Positions 7,810 to 17,327 are shown, counted from the stretch's first letter. The stretch is DNA of 64,000 nucleotides from an uncultured Lachnospiraceae bacterium (GCA_910585205.1 CAJUCC010000037.1:1-64000); one strand, 5' to 3'. Notes: a model not told the origin generated them from the letters alone. Numbers and translations are program-made.

Positions 7810-8469
7810 ATGCGAGTTACGAACTATATGCTGGATGAATCGTCCAGAAAGGCGGGCATGACGCTGAACAATCAGCTGTATTCAGGCAGTGTGGACGAGG
7901 AGAGCACGGACGACGGTGTGCTGTCCGCACTGAAAGAGCGCAAGACGGAGCGGATTTTGGGGGATCGGTTTGGCTATGAAAAACTGCAAAAGGCGGCTCA
8001 GAATCTGCAAAAAACAATTGCAAACTTTACGAAGGAGAAGGATTCCCTTTTTGACAAGGCGAAAGAAAGCGGAGACAACAGCGAACTTCTGCGGCAGACT
8101 GAGGCGTTGGTGAAAAATTATAATGCCGTTCTGAAGGAACTGGGTGCGTCCGGGGCAGAACAGAGCGGCTATTATAAAAAGATACTTCAGGAAATCACCC
8201 AAAAGAGTAAGGATTCACTGGCAGAAATCGGCATCAGTCAGGCGGCGGACGGTTCTCTGCAGATCGATCAGGAAAAGCTGAAGGCAGCCGACGCGGAAAC
8301 GCTGGAAAAGGTGTTGGGACCGTCGGGGCGTTTCGGCACGCGGCTGGCGTTTGTGACGGATCGTATCTCGGAAGATGCACAGGCAAATACAGAAAGCCTT
8401 TCCAGCCGCTATGACGCTTCCGGCAATCTGTGGTCGGCGCAGTCCGGCCGGTATGATTTCCGGAGATAA
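7810..8469 (+). CDS. Uncharacterised flagellum-related protein with a FliD-C-like module
   Basis: The protein has 219 residues, no signal peptide and no membrane segment. Residues of about 50-110 form a likely coiled coil (AAQNLQKTIANFTKEKDSLF, TEALVKNYNAVLKELG). Residues of about 138-190 look like the last part of the filament cap protein FliD: LAEIGISQAADGSLQIDQEK, then a leucine/alanine-rich stretch, VLGPSGRFGTRLAFVTDRIS. It is far too short for a cap protein and lacks the FliD N-terminus. The sigma-28-like promoter upstream suggests late flagellar timing. AGGGAGG lies before ATG 7810. A secreted or chaperone-like accessory of the filament is possible, but no function is established. Confidence 0.6.
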   Translation: MRVTNYMLDESSRKAGMTLNNQLYSGSVDEESTDDGVLSALKERKTERILGDRFGYEKLQKAAQNLQKTIANFTKEKDSLFDKAKESGDNSELLRQTEALVKNYNAVLKELGASGAEQSGYYKKILQEITQKSKDSLAEIGISQAADGSLQIDQEKLKAADAETLEKVLGPSGRFGTRLAFVTDRISEDAQANTESLSSRYDASGNLWSAQSGRYDFRR

Positions 8470-8499
8470 CATTCGGAGACAGATACAGGAGGGATACGG

Positions 8500-9126
8500 A
8501 TGGACAACGGGATTCACATCGGTTATATGACCGGGACATACGCCGGATTTTTACAGAGCTGCCGCAAAAGGCAGGACGGACAGACGAAACAGGCAGGGAC
8601 GGCAGGGACATTTCGCAGCGCGGCAGAGCGTATCGCGCAGGGAGCGGCAGCGGCGGATGCTTCCCGTCCGGCAGCGGCGGATATGACGTTGGAGGAATAC
8701 CGGCTGTATCTCTATGATACGATTTCCGGGATCCGTCCCGATGCGTCTCAGGCTGGCTGGAACCGGCGCATTACCGTTTCGGATGACGGACTGGAAGCCA
8801 TGCGGAAGGATCCGGCATATGAGCGGCATGTGCTGGATACCATACGGCGTAATCTTTCGGTTCGGGATCCGTTTCACAGCCGTACGTTTTCCGTGATGCA
8901 TTTCGGGGCGTCCGATGCGGAATCTTACGGGGAAAGCTGGACTTATGACAGCCCGGCACAGCATCTGGGACAAAAAGAAAAAACATACTGGGAGGAACGG
9001 ATCGAACGCCGGGAAAAACAGCAGGAACAACTGGAGGAACTGACGGAAAAGAAAGCGGTTGCCAGACAGCAGGGACTGCCGGAACCATGCGCACTTGACA
9101 TCCGTGCAATTCTGGAGCTGTTATGA
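8500..9126 (+). CDS. Conserved hypothetical protein of Clostridia
   Basis: The 208-residue product follows the FliD-C-like gene by 30 bases with a clear AGGAGGG and is probably in the same operon. The first 60 residues are low-complexity and alanine-rich. The conserved part starts at MTLEEYRLYLYDTISGIRPD and includes a histidine/serine-rich RDPFHSRTFSVMHFGASDAE segment; the tail at 170-195 is a charged helix (YWEERIERREKQQEQLEEL). I know similar proteins from Lachnospiraceae genomes, where several copies per genome occur, but no function. No signal peptide or membrane segment is seen. Confidence 0.6.
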   Translation: MDNGIHIGYMTGTYAGFLQSCRKRQDGQTKQAGTAGTFRSAAERIAQGAAAADASRPAAADMTLEEYRLYLYDTISGIRPDASQAGWNRRITVSDDGLEAMRKDPAYERHVLDTIRRNLSVRDPFHSRTFSVMHFGASDAESYGESWTYDSPAQHLGQKEKTYWEERIERREKQQEQLEELTEKKAVARQQGLPEPCALDIRAILELL

Positions 9127-9148
9127 GCGGAATAATCGGGAAAATAAT

Positions 9149-9210
9149 TTGTCGAATTTCCTGAAATATTTTTTATAATACTATCATTTTTGGTTATTTT
9201 GTAGTATAAT
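9149..9210 (+). promoter_or_regulatory. Promoter region of glgC-glgD
   Basis: Two perfect TATAAT boxes occur, at 9174-9179 (with TTGTCG 19 bases upstream) and at 9205-9210 (no good -35). Either could start transcription of glgC at 9245, which has AGGAGG at 9231-9236. Confidence 0.45.
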
Positions 9211-9244
9211 TCCTGCATAGGTATTAAATGTAGGAGGTAGCTTT

Positions 9245-10453
9245 ATGGCGAAAGAAATGATTGCAATGCTTCTTGCCGGTGGACAGGGGTCCCGCCTGTA
9301 TGCATTGACCGAGAAGCTTGCAAAACCAGCGGTTCCATTTGGCGGAAAATATCGTATCATTGATTTTCCGCTTTCCAACTGTGTCAATTCCGGAATTGAT
9401 ACGGTAGGTATTTTGACACAGTATCAGCCATTGGTACTGAATGAATATATCGGAAACGGCCAGCCATGGGATTTGGATCGTCTTTATGGAGGGGTACATG
9501 TACTGCCGCCTTATCAGAAAGCAAGCGGTTCGGACTGGTATAAAGGGACAGCCAATGCGATTTATCAGAATATTTCTTTTATTGAGCGGTATGATCCGCA
9601 GTATGTAATCATACTTTCCGGCGACCAGATCTGCAAGCAGGATTATAATGATTTCCTGAAGTTCCACAAGGAAAAGGATGCGGAATTCAGCGTGGCAGTC
9701 ATGGAGGTTCCATGGGAGGAGGCTTCCCGGTTCGGCCTGATGGTGGCTGGCGATGATGACCGGATTACCGAATTCCAGGAAAAACCGAAAAATCCCAAGT
9801 CAAATCTGGCATCCATGGGCATTTATATCTTTAACTGGGACATTCTGAAGAAATATCTGGAAGAAGACGAAGCGGATCCGAATTCCGAAAACGACTTCGG
9901 CAATAACATTATTCCCAATCTGCTTCGGGACAATCGCAGAATGTATGCGTACCACTTCGACGGATACTGGAAAGACGTGGGAACGATTTCGTCCCTGTGG
10001 GAAGCAAACATGGAAGTTTTGGATCCGGAACACAGCGGTATCAATCTGTTTGATGACGACTGGAAGATTTACAGCCGTAACAGCGGTATGACAGGACATA
10101 AAATTTCTGCGGGCGCAGTTGTGGAAAATTCCATGCTGACAGACGGCTGTAATATCAAAGGCGCGGTAAAACATTCGATTCTGTTTTCCGGTGTGCGGGT
10201 CGAGAAAGGCGCGCTGGTGGAAGATGCGGTTATTATGGGAAATACGGTCGTGAAGGCGGGTGCAGTCGTAAAACACTGTATTGTAGCAGAGAACGTGACG
10301 ATCGGCGAAAATGCCGTCGTGGGTGCGATGCCTTCGGGAGATGAAAACGGTGTGGCCACGGTGGGCGACGGCGTGACCATTGGTGACGGTGCAAAAGTCG
10401 GACCGAACGCTATGGTGAGAAATAATGTAGAAGGCGGTGAAGAACAATGGTAA
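9245..10453 (+). CDS. glgC: Glucose-1-phosphate adenylyltransferase, catalytic subunit
   Basis: GlgC makes ADP-glucose from ATP and glucose 1-phosphate, the first committed step of glycogen synthesis. The 402-residue length is normal. The N-terminal nucleotidyltransferase domain has the full substrate loop [20 protein letters not shown], the [15 protein letters not shown] segment, [10 protein letters not shown] for metal and GYWKDVGT for sugar phosphate. The C-terminal quarter shows left-handed beta-helix repeats (for example [19 protein letters not shown]). The gene overlaps glgD by seven bases (ATGGTAA), so the two subunits are translationally coupled and probably form a mixed tetramer. Confidence 0.97.
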   Translation: MAKEMIAMLLAGGQGSRLYALTEKLAKPAVPFGGKYRIIDFPLSNCVNSGIDTVGILTQYQPLVLNEYIGNGQPWDLDRLYGGVHVLPPYQKASGSDWYKGTANAIYQNISFIERYDPQYVIILSGDQICKQDYNDFLKFHKEKDAEFSVAVMEVPWEEASRFGLMVAGDDDRITEFQEKPKNPKSNLASMGIYIFNWDILKKYLEEDEADPNSENDFGNNIIPNLLRDNRRMYAYHFDGYWKDVGTISSLWEANMEVLDPEHSGINLFDDDWKIYSRNSGMTGHKISAGAVVENSMLTDGCNIKGAVKHSILFSGVRVEKGALVEDAVIMGNTVVKAGAVVKHCIVAENVTIGENAVVGAMPSGDENGVATVGDGVTIGDGAKVGPNAMVRNNVEGGEEQW

Positions 10454-11589
10454 AATCAAGTAGAAGTGCTCTTGGCGTTATTTTCCCAAACAGTTATGAT
10501 GCGATGGTGCCGGAACTGGTAAATGTGCGGATGATGGCTTCTATTCCTTTTGCCAGCCGTTACCGTCTGATTGACTTTATTTTATCCAGCATGACCCATT
10601 GCAATATCAACAATATTTCCGTTATGGTAAATAACAACTACCATTCCCTGATGGATCATCTGGACTCCGGCCGTGAGTGGGATCTGGTGCGGAAAAACGG
10701 CGGTTTACATATTTTCCCTCCGTTTGCGGAGAAAGAATCCAAGCCTTATGTCGGACGCGTGGGAGCGCTGGCAGGCATTCTTGATTTCCTGAGAGACCAG
10801 AGAGAAGAATATGTGGTACTGGCGGATACAAACGTTGTGGTAAACTTTGATTTCAATGCGCTGATTAAAGCCCATATAGAAAAGGGCGCGGATGTGACGA
10901 TCGCCTACAACGAACAGGAATTTCCGGAAAATCTGATGAAGTCCCAGTCCAATGACAAAGGATTCTATTATACATTTAATATAGAAGACGGACGTGTCAC
11001 CAGAATTTATGTCAATTCCCGTGAGCCGGGCGTGCAGAATTTCTCCATGAATATTTCGGTGATCCGGCGTGAACTTCTGATCGAACTGATTAACGGCGCG
11101 TTTGTTCTGGGGCAGGAATATTTCGAACGGGACGTACTGCTTCCGCGTTTGAACAAACTGAATGTACAGGCTTATAAGTATGACGGCTATGTGGCGCGCA
11201 TCAGTGATATTAAGAGCTATTTTGATGAAAATATGAAGCTGCTGGATGACTACAATCTGGACGCTCTGTTCTCGGGTCACACGGTTTATACCAAAATCCG
11301 TGACGACAATCCGACGCGGTATGTCGAAGGGGCAAAAGTACAGAACGTTATGGCGGCTGACGGCTGCGTGATCGAGGGCGAAGTGGAAAACAGCGTATTG
11401 TTCCGCGGTGTCAAGATTGCAAAGGGCGCAAAGGTAAAAAACAGTATTCTGATGCAGGGAACCGTGATCGAAGCGGGTGCCAGTGTGGAATATCTGGTGG
11501 CGGACAAGAATGTGACGATCAGAGCCGGAAAAGAGATGAAAGGAACGGATTCCTTCCCGGTTTATATCGCAAAATTCAGAACTGTCTGA
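10447..11589 (+). CDS. glgD: GlgD, regulatory subunit of ADP-glucose pyrophosphorylase
   Basis: This 380-residue protein is a paralogue of GlgC and follows it with a seven-base overlap. The N-terminal nucleotide loop is degenerate: in place of GGxGxRL it reads [20 protein letters not shown], so it should be inactive or nearly so alone. [15 protein letters not shown] and the C-terminal beta-helix ([20 protein letters not shown]) are kept. In Firmicutes such GlgD subunits raise activity and change regulation of GlgC in a GlgC/GlgD heterotetramer. A strong hairpin follows the stop. Confidence 0.96.
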   Translation: MVKSSRSALGVIFPNSYDAMVPELVNVRMMASIPFASRYRLIDFILSSMTHCNINNISVMVNNNYHSLMDHLDSGREWDLVRKNGGLHIFPPFAEKESKPYVGRVGALAGILDFLRDQREEYVVLADTNVVVNFDFNALIKAHIEKGADVTIAYNEQEFPENLMKSQSNDKGFYYTFNIEDGRVTRIYVNSREPGVQNFSMNISVIRRELLIELINGAFVLGQEYFERDVLLPRLNKLNVQAYKYDGYVARISDIKSYFDENMKLLDDYNLDALFSGHTVYTKIRDDNPTRYVEGAKVQNVMAADGCVIEGEVENSVLFRGVKIAKGAKVKNSILMQGTVIEAGASVEYLVADKNVTIRAGKEMKGTDSFPVYIAKFRTV

Positions 11590-11604
11590 CGGAAACGCAG
11601 AAGG

Positions 11605-11636
11605 AAGGCAGGAACGGGCAAAACCGTTTCTGCCTT
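11605..11636 (+). terminator. Hairpin terminator after glgD
   Basis: AAGGCAGGAACGG (11605-11617) pairs with CCGTTTCTGCCTT (11624-11636), 13 pairs with one G-U. The tail GTTGTTGTCGTT is only moderately T-rich, so some readthrough into the dehydrogenase gene is possible. Confidence 0.65.
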
Positions 11637-11664
11637 GTTGTCGTTGGAAAACAGGGAGGAAAGA

Positions 11665-12846
11665 ATGGCAAACGATTTTACATATTATGCGCCGACGCGC
11701 GTGGTATTCGGAAAGGGAACGGAAGCGCAGACCGGAACGCTGGTAAAGGAGCAGGGCTGCAAAAAAGTATTGCTGCATTACGGCAGCGGCAGCGCGCGGA
11801 AATCAGGGCTTTTGGGACGGATTGAGAAGAGCCTGGAGGAGGCGGGCATTGCGTATGTCAGCCTTGGCGGTGTGGTACCGAATCCCAGACTGTCACTTGT
11901 CTATGAAGGCATTGATCTGTGTAAGAGAGAAGGCGTGGATTTTATTCTGGCAGTCGGCGGCGGCAGCGTGATCGATTCGTCCAAGGCGATCGGCTATGGC
12001 GTGGCAAATGAAGGGGATGTCTGGGAACTGTATGACAGAAAACGGCAGGCCCGGGCGTGCCTTCCGATCGGCGTGGTGCTGACGATTGCGGCGGCGGGCA
12101 GTGAAATGAGCGCTTCCTGCGTGATTACGAAGGACGAAGGCGGTATCAAACGGGGATATGCCAGTGATCTGAGCCGTGCGAAATTTGCAGTGATGAATCC
12201 GGAACTGACGATGACGCTGCCGGATTATCAGACGGCATGCGGCTGTACCGATATTCTCATGCATACGATGGAACGATATTTTACAAACGGCGGTCATATG
12301 GAGCTGACCGATACACTCGCAGAAGGATTGATGCGCACCGTTTTGCGCAATGCGGAAATTCTGCGCGATCATCCCGATGACTATGACGCGCGTGCGGAAG
12401 TGATGTGGGCGGGCAGTCTTTCCCACAATGATCTGACAGGCTGCGGCATCCGGGAAAAGGATTTTGCATCCCATGCGCTCGAGCATGAACTCGGCGGTAT
12501 GTTTGACGTGGCGCACGGCGCCGGTCTGGCTGCCGTATGGGGGAGCTGGGCGAGATATGTCTGTAAAGACTGCCTGGACCGTTTTGTGCTGTTTGCACAG
12601 CGTATTATGCAGGTGGAACCGGGCAGAGACGCGGAGGAAACCGCGCTGCGGGGGATTGCGGCCATGGAGGCGTTCTATCGCCGGATCGGCATGCCGACTT
12701 CTCTGCATGAGCTTGGCATCGATCCCACGGAGGAACAGCTCCGGGAACTGGCAGAGAAGTGCAGCATTGCCAGCGGCGGCAGGAAAGGGTCCGCAAAGGT
12801 ACTGCAGCAGGCGGACATGCTGGCGATCTACCGCGCCGCGTTATGA
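11665..12846 (+). CDS. Iron-containing alcohol dehydrogenase (butanol dehydrogenase-like)
   Basis: The 393-residue enzyme belongs to the group III metal-dependent alcohol dehydrogenases, close to clostridial NADPH/NADH butanol dehydrogenases and YqdH. The nucleotide-binding motif is in ILAVGGGSVIDSSKAIGYG. Metal ligands expected for the family are visible: D and H in CGCTDILMHTMERYF, H in ASHALEHELGG and H in DVAHGAGLAAVWG. It reduces aldehydes to alcohols or the reverse. ATG 11665 with GGAGGAAAG before it is preferred to the ATG at 11635. The stop overlaps the convergent flavoprotein gene by six bases. Confidence 0.92.
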   Translation: MANDFTYYAPTRVVFGKGTEAQTGTLVKEQGCKKVLLHYGSGSARKSGLLGRIEKSLEEAGIAYVSLGGVVPNPRLSLVYEGIDLCKREGVDFILAVGGGSVIDSSKAIGYGVANEGDVWELYDRKRQARACLPIGVVLTIAAAGSEMSASCVITKDEGGIKRGYASDLSRAKFAVMNPELTMTLPDYQTACGCTDILMHTMERYFTNGGHMELTDTLAEGLMRTVLRNAEILRDHPDDYDARAEVMWAGSLSHNDLTGCGIREKDFASHALEHELGGMFDVAHGAGLAAVWGSWARYVCKDCLDRFVLFAQRIMQVEPGRDAEETALRGIAAMEAFYRRIGMPTSLHELGIDPTEEQLRELAEKCSIASGGRKGSAKVLQQADMLAIYRAAL

Positions 12847-13458
12847 TACCACTTTTTCAAAGTCTGCGGCGGGATGCTTGCACAGCGGACAGATAAAGTC
12901 GGCCGGGAGCGTTTCCCCTTCGTACGTATAGCCGCAGACTTTGCAGCGCCATACTGTTTTGCCCGGTGCGGCGGTCTGTGCCGGCTGCGGTTTAATCGAG
13001 GACTGATAATAGGCATAGGTGGCGGCCGGAGCGTCCGACAGCACATCCATATCCGTTACGGAAGCGATAAAGAGGGTGTGGCTTCCGAGATCGACCGTCT
13101 GTTCCACCGCCGCGCTGATATATCCGTTTGTGCCCGCGGTGATATAGTACAGGCCATTGGCGCTGCGTTTACAGTCGGGATAAGCGGCAAATTTGTCAAT
13201 CGTGCGTCCCGACTGGAAGCCGAAATGCCGGAACAATGCGAAGTCGGCTTGTTCGCTCAGAATCGAAATATTGAACCGGCTGCTTTTCTGTACGAGTTCA
13301 TGCGTAAAATTGGATTTGTTGACGGTGATACTGATCCGGTTGGGATCGGATGTCACCTGGCCGGCGGTATTGATAATACAACCGCTGTCCCTGCCCTCGA
13401 AAGCGGAGGTGAGGACGAACAGTCCGTAAGTTAAGTTGTACATTGTTTTGGGATTCAT
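12841..13458 (-). CDS. High-molecular-weight rubredoxin: flavin reductase domain plus rubredoxin domain
   Basis: Residues 1-150 of this 205-residue protein form a flavin-reductase-like split barrel that binds FMN (YGLFVLTSAFEGRDSGCIIN and a SITVNKSNFTHELVQKSSRF segment). Residues 165-205 are a rubredoxin with both cysteine pairs, CKVCGYTYEGE and CPLCKHP, binding one iron. Such proteins (called Hrb in Moorella) pass electrons from NAD(P)H to flavodiiron oxygen or nitric-oxide reductases in anaerobes. No flavodiiron gene is nearby. The gene runs tail to tail with the alcohol dehydrogenase, overlapping it by six bases. Confidence 0.92.
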   Translation of the reverse strand: MNPKTMYNLTYGLFVLTSAFEGRDSGCIINTAGQVTSDPNRISITVNKSNFTHELVQKSSRFNISILSEQADFALFRHFGFQSGRTIDKFAAYPDCKRSANGLYYITAGTNGYISAAVEQTVDLGSHTLFIASVTDMDVLSDAPAATYAYYQSSIKPQPAQTAAPGKTVWRCKVCGYTYEGETLPADFICPLCKHPAADFEKVVS

Positions 13459-13569
13459 AATGGGTTTCTCCTTTTTTATATCATTTTTCCTATTTTAGCA
13501 TATCTGTTTCGTGACAAAAAGGAAAATATACATAAGTGATCGATATTATGAGAAAGAGAGGACAATGCA

Positions 13570-14859
13570 TTGGAACAAAAATTTCGGGAGACGACGGCGG
13601 ATATGCTTGCTTTTATCGAAAAAAGCCCCTGTAGTTTTCAGGCGGTTTCCAATATGATAAAAATGTTGGAAAAGGCGGGGTTTACAGAGCTGAGGGAGAA
13701 TGCGGTATGGGCGCCGGAGCACGGAAAAGGATATTATGTTGTACGGGGCGGAGCGTCGCTGGCTGCCTTCCGCATACCGGAGACGGGAGAAATCCGGGGA
13801 TTTCATGCGGCGGCGGCACACAGTGATTCCCCGACATTTAAAATCAAGGAAAATCCGGAGATCGGTGTGGAGAAGCAGTATGTGACATTGAATACGGAGA
13901 AATACGGCGGAATGATTCTTTCGACATGGCTGGACCGGCCGCTGTCCGTTGCGGGCAGGATTGCCGTGCGGCGGGACGGAGAGATTGCGGTGACGACCGT
14001 CGATCTCGACCGGGATCTGCTTGTCATACCGAGTCTGGCGGTTCATCTGAATCGGACGGTCAACAGCGGTATTGAATACAATCCGCAGAAGGATCTGCTG
14101 CCTTTGTACGGAGCGGGCGGAGAAGACTGCAAAGGCTGGCTTCTGGAAGAGGTTGCGGAAGCGGCCGGCGTCCGGGCGGCGGAAATTCTGGGACATGATC
14201 TGTTTCTCTATGTCAGAGAACAGGGCCGGGTGTTGGGACGGACGGGGGAATTTATCCTCTCACCGCGGCTGGATGATCTGCAGAGTGCGTTTGTCTGTGT
14301 CAGTGCATTTGCGAAAAGCACACCGCATGCATATATTACTATATGTACCGTGTTTGACCATGAAGAGGTGGGCAGCAGGACAGGGCGGGGCGCGGATTCC
14401 ACATTTCTGGATGACGTGCTGTACCGGCTCTGCAAGGGACTGGGATGGGAACGTGAGCGCTATCTGCGGATGGTGGCGGACAGTTTTCTGATCTCTGCCG
14501 ACAACGCACATGCGGTGCACCCGAATTGGCCTGAAAAATCCGATCCGACCAATCGGCCCTATTTAAACGGCGGCATTGTGATAAAATACCACGGGAGCCA
14601 GAAATATACAACCGATGCCCGTTCTGCGGCGTATATCAGGGAGATTTGCCGTATGACGGACATCCCCTGTCAGACATATGCCAATCGCTCCGATGTGGCG
14701 GGCGGCTCCACGCTGGGGAATCTGTCCGCGGCCCGTGTGCCGATGGAGTCCGTTGACATCGGCCTGCCGCAGCTGGCGATGCATTCGGCGGTGGAGACGG
14801 CAGGCATGAAGGATACGTGGTATGGCTTAAAAGTATTGGAACGGTTTTATTCCGCATAA
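13570..14859 (+). CDS. M18-family aminopeptidase
   Basis: The 429-residue protein is a dinuclear zinc aminopeptidase of family M18 (aspartyl aminopeptidase-like, ApeB/LAP4 group), a soluble enzyme that trims acidic N-terminal residues and forms large cages. Family motifs are present: FHAAAAHSDSPTFKIKENPE with the first metal histidine, FDHEEVGSRTGRGADSTFL with the catalytic glutamates, DNAHAVHPNWPEK and the closing LAMHSAVETAG. The start is a TTG at 13570; AGAGAGGA lies seven bases before it and no in-frame ATG is better placed. Confidence 0.93.
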   Translation: MEQKFRETTADMLAFIEKSPCSFQAVSNMIKMLEKAGFTELRENAVWAPEHGKGYYVVRGGASLAAFRIPETGEIRGFHAAAAHSDSPTFKIKENPEIGVEKQYVTLNTEKYGGMILSTWLDRPLSVAGRIAVRRDGEIAVTTVDLDRDLLVIPSLAVHLNRTVNSGIEYNPQKDLLPLYGAGGEDCKGWLLEEVAEAAGVRAAEILGHDLFLYVREQGRVLGRTGEFILSPRLDDLQSAFVCVSAFAKSTPHAYITICTVFDHEEVGSRTGRGADSTFLDDVLYRLCKGLGWERERYLRMVADSFLISADNAHAVHPNWPEKSDPTNRPYLNGGIVIKYHGSQKYTTDARSAAYIREICRMTDIPCQTYANRSDVAGGSTLGNLSAARVPMESVDIGLPQLAMHSAVETAGMKDTWYGLKVLERFYSA

Positions 14860-14906
14860 GCGGAAATCGCATAATTTTATAGAAATCAGGAGGATAGTAT
14901 GACGGT

Positions 14907-16244
14907 ATGAATGGTAGTCAGTTTGTATGGCAGGACCGGTTTAATACCGGTGTGGACATTATAGACAGAGAGCATAAAAAGCTTTTCAGCATTTTAAAGA
15001 GATTGTTTACCTATGGACAGAATGAGGCGAAAAGCCAGTGGGTATGTCAGGAAGGCATCAAATATTTCAAAGAGCATGCCATGAAGCACTTTGCGGAGGA
15101 AGAGGTCTATATGGCTTCGATCAATTACAGCGGGTTTGACATGCACAGGCGTCTGCATGATACGTTTCGGAAAAAGACCCTCCCGGAGATTGAAAAGGAG
15201 CTGTACCAGACACGCTTTTCCGCCGATGCGATCGAACATTTCCTGGGGGTATGTGCGGGCTGGCTGATCGGTCATACGCTGACAGAGGATCAGGCCATTA
15301 CGGGAAAAACCGTGAGCAAATGGGTCGGACTTTTGCCGGAGGAAGAACAGGACGCCATGGGAAAGGTTGTCATACAGCTTTTATATGACCTGTTTCGCCT
15401 GAACGCACGGATTATCAGCGAGAGCTATGGCGGCGAGAAGTTTGGAAACGGAATCTATTACCGTCTTGTTTACGGCTCTCCCAAGGGCGACAGATGGGAA
15501 GTCTTTATGGTATTTGAGGAGCGTCTGCTTGTCAATACCATTGGCGACATCATGGGATTCGGTACCGACAAAGTGGATGTTATGATGGTAAACGCCACGC
15601 GGTATGTGGCGAAACAGCTTGTGGAGCGCATCCGTGTATATATTCCGTCTGACGAGCCATATGAGGTGAAAGAGGAAAATCTGCTGACGTACGATCAGTT
15701 TGAGCGTGCATTCGCGGGTGAGAAACCGCAGTGCAGTCTGTTGCTTGATACGGGAGAGGGATACTTTGCGTTTTGCGTAATGGCGCCGCATTTGCTGCAG
15801 GAAACGGTTGGATCGTCTATCAAGCCGGAAAATGCCATGAAAGAGATTAAGAAGTACCTTGATGAAAATAAGGCGCAGGACAAAAAGAAGATACTTGTGG
15901 TAGATGATTCCGGTATCGTACGGGAAGCCATGAAAGGGCTGCTCGGCAAGGATTATGAGGTGGTACTGGCATCGTCGGGTGTTTCGGCAATCCGCTGTAT
16001 GTTTGTGGACAGACCGGATCTGGTTCTTCTGGATTATGAGATGCCGGTCTGCAACGGCAGACAAGTATTGGAGATGATCCGCGCGGAGGAAGAGCTCGCC
16101 GACACGCCGGTTATTTTCCTGACTGGCACATACGATGAAGAGAGTGTCCGTAAAGTCATCGCCCTGCGGCCGGCCGGATATTTGTTAAAGACACTGAATC
16201 CGCAGGAAATCCGCAAAAATGTCGATGCCTTTTTCCGAAAATAA
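14907..16244 (+). CDS. Bacteriohemerythrin - CheX-like - response regulator receiver fusion
   Basis: The 445-residue protein has three parts. Residues 1-135 are a bacteriohemerythrin with all seven ligands of the diiron site at normal spacing: H23, H61, E65, H80, H84, H123, D128; it should bind oxygen reversibly. Residues of about 150-310 resemble CheX/CheC-type chemotaxis phosphatase folds (VFMVFEERLLVNTIGDIMGF, then VNATRYVAKQLVERI), though the catalytic E-x-x-N is not clear. Residues 327-443 are a receiver domain (KKILVVDDSGIVREAM; phospho-acceptor in LVLLDYEMP; FLTGTYDEES). It could link oxygen level to chemotaxis phosphorelay. A three-codon frame (ATG 14899 to TGA 14910) sits between AGGAGG and the start and overlaps it. 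Confidence 0.85.
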   Translation: MNGSQFVWQDRFNTGVDIIDREHKKLFSILKRLFTYGQNEAKSQWVCQEGIKYFKEHAMKHFAEEEVYMASINYSGFDMHRRLHDTFRKKTLPEIEKELYQTRFSADAIEHFLGVCAGWLIGHTLTEDQAITGKTVSKWVGLLPEEEQDAMGKVVIQLLYDLFRLNARIISESYGGEKFGNGIYYRLVYGSPKGDRWEVFMVFEERLLVNTIGDIMGFGTDKVDVMMVNATRYVAKQLVERIRVYIPSDEPYEVKEENLLTYDQFERAFAGEKPQCSLLLDTGEGYFAFCVMAPHLLQETVGSSIKPENAMKEIKKYLDENKAQDKKKILVVDDSGIVREAMKGLLGKDYEVVLASSGVSAIRCMFVDRPDLVLLDYEMPVCNGRQVLEMIRAEEELADTPVIFLTGTYDEESVRKVIALRPAGYLLKTLNPQEIRKNVDAFFRK

Positions 16245-16286
16245 TACAGGCCATGGAAGGCGCTGCCCGCGGCGGGGAGAAACGCT

Positions 16287-17144
16287 TTACAGTAAAAACG
16301 ACCGCCCTGCCTGCCCGGTGCGGAACCGGGCAGGCGTGGTTCCGGTCTGCTTGCGGAATATGGTAATAAAATAATTGTATTCCGGGAAGCCGCAGGCCTC
16401 CGCAACTTCCGCAATGGAAAGGGCGGGCTGTTCCAGCAGCAGCGTTTTGGCTTTTTCGATGCGCAGAAAGCGGATCTGTTGTGCGATGCCGCGTCCGTAG
16501 CTCTGGCGGGACAATTCGTAGAGGGTGGTCCTGCCGATCTGCAGATGTGCACAGAGACGCTGTGCGGAGAGCGGTTCGGACAGGTGATCGCGGATATAGG
16601 CATCGAGCTGGAGTGGCAGGTCATTCTGGCGCAGGAAAATCATCCGTTCCATGCACAGATAGGACGCGACCGCGTGGAGCAGGTTGGAAGCGGAGCGGAT
16701 ATAAGCCTCCGAACGGACGGGCAGCCGCCGGCAGCAGTCCGCAAGGCACTGCGGGTCAATGCGGTAGCCCGCGCAGGCTCCGGCTATGCGCCGGCGGCCG
16801 TCTTCGGCGTCGGGCCAGGCGAAAATATGACCGAACAGCAGATAGCCGATAATAATATTTCCCAGAAAGACGGGAGAAACCGCCTCCGTCAGCCCGGCGT
16901 GACAGCGATAGATATGGGTGCCGCGCTTTTGCAGGGCGGTGGCACAGGCTTCCCGGTCGCATTTCCGGCATTGCGCCAGCCCGTCGGGATCACTGCGGAT
17001 CAGACGGCAGAAAGGCGGGACATGCTGCGGCCAGGCGGTCAGTTCTTCCAGCCGGTCGTTGAATACGGTAATCCGTATCTGTGTCAGCATATGAAAATCC
17101 TGCAACAGTGAACAGAGCTTTGTCATATCAAAACTGGAAACCAT
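16287..17144 (-). CDS. PocR-domain AraC-family regulator
   Basis: Residues of about 5-165 of this 285-residue protein are a PocR sensory domain, with its cysteine pattern CRKCDREAC and YRCHAGLTEAVSPVFLGNII; PocR domains bind small hydrocarbon ligands such as 1,2-propanediol. Residues 180-280 are two AraC helix-turn-helix units (LSAQRLCAHLQIGRTTLYEL and SIAEVAEACGFPEYNYFITI). It is divergent from the aldolase operon, 183 bases away, and is its likely activator. ATG 17144 has AAGGAG ten bases before it. A propanediol-like signal would fit a deoxysugar pathway, in which aldolase cleavage gives lactaldehyde, but this is inference. Confidence 0.9.
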   Translation of the reverse strand: MVSSFDMTKLCSLLQDFHMLTQIRITVFNDRLEELTAWPQHVPPFCRLIRSDPDGLAQCRKCDREACATALQKRGTHIYRCHAGLTEAVSPVFLGNIIIGYLLFGHIFAWPDAEDGRRRIAGACAGYRIDPQCLADCCRRLPVRSEAYIRSASNLLHAVASYLCMERMIFLRQNDLPLQLDAYIRDHLSEPLSAQRLCAHLQIGRTTLYELSRQSYGRGIAQQIRFLRIEKAKTLLLEQPALSIAEVAEACGFPEYNYFITIFRKQTGTTPARFRTGQAGRSFLL

Positions 17145-17213
17145 TCTGAATGCACTCCTTTTTCATCGGATCCATTTCCCGGGCGCGGGAATACCTCATT
17201 GAACGTTCCTAAT

Positions 17214-17242
17214 ATTATATCCCGTGGGCGAACAAATGCAAA
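17214..17242 (-). promoter_or_regulatory. Promoter of the PocR/AraC regulator
   Basis: On the minus strand TTTGCA (17242-17237), a 17-base spacer and a perfect TATAAT (17219-17214), 70 bases before the ATG. Confidence 0.55.
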
Positions 17243-17327
17243 GAAATAAAGACGAAAATCTATATCTTCCCCGGAAAAAATCTGTTAGGATAAAAGCGGA
17301 AAATAAGCGGGACAAAGGAGGATTTTC

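Noticed and set aside
15381..16064. A 227-residue frame antisense to the hemerythrin fusion gene
   Set aside because: Composition is that of a shadow frame, rich in H and I, opposite a well-supported gene.
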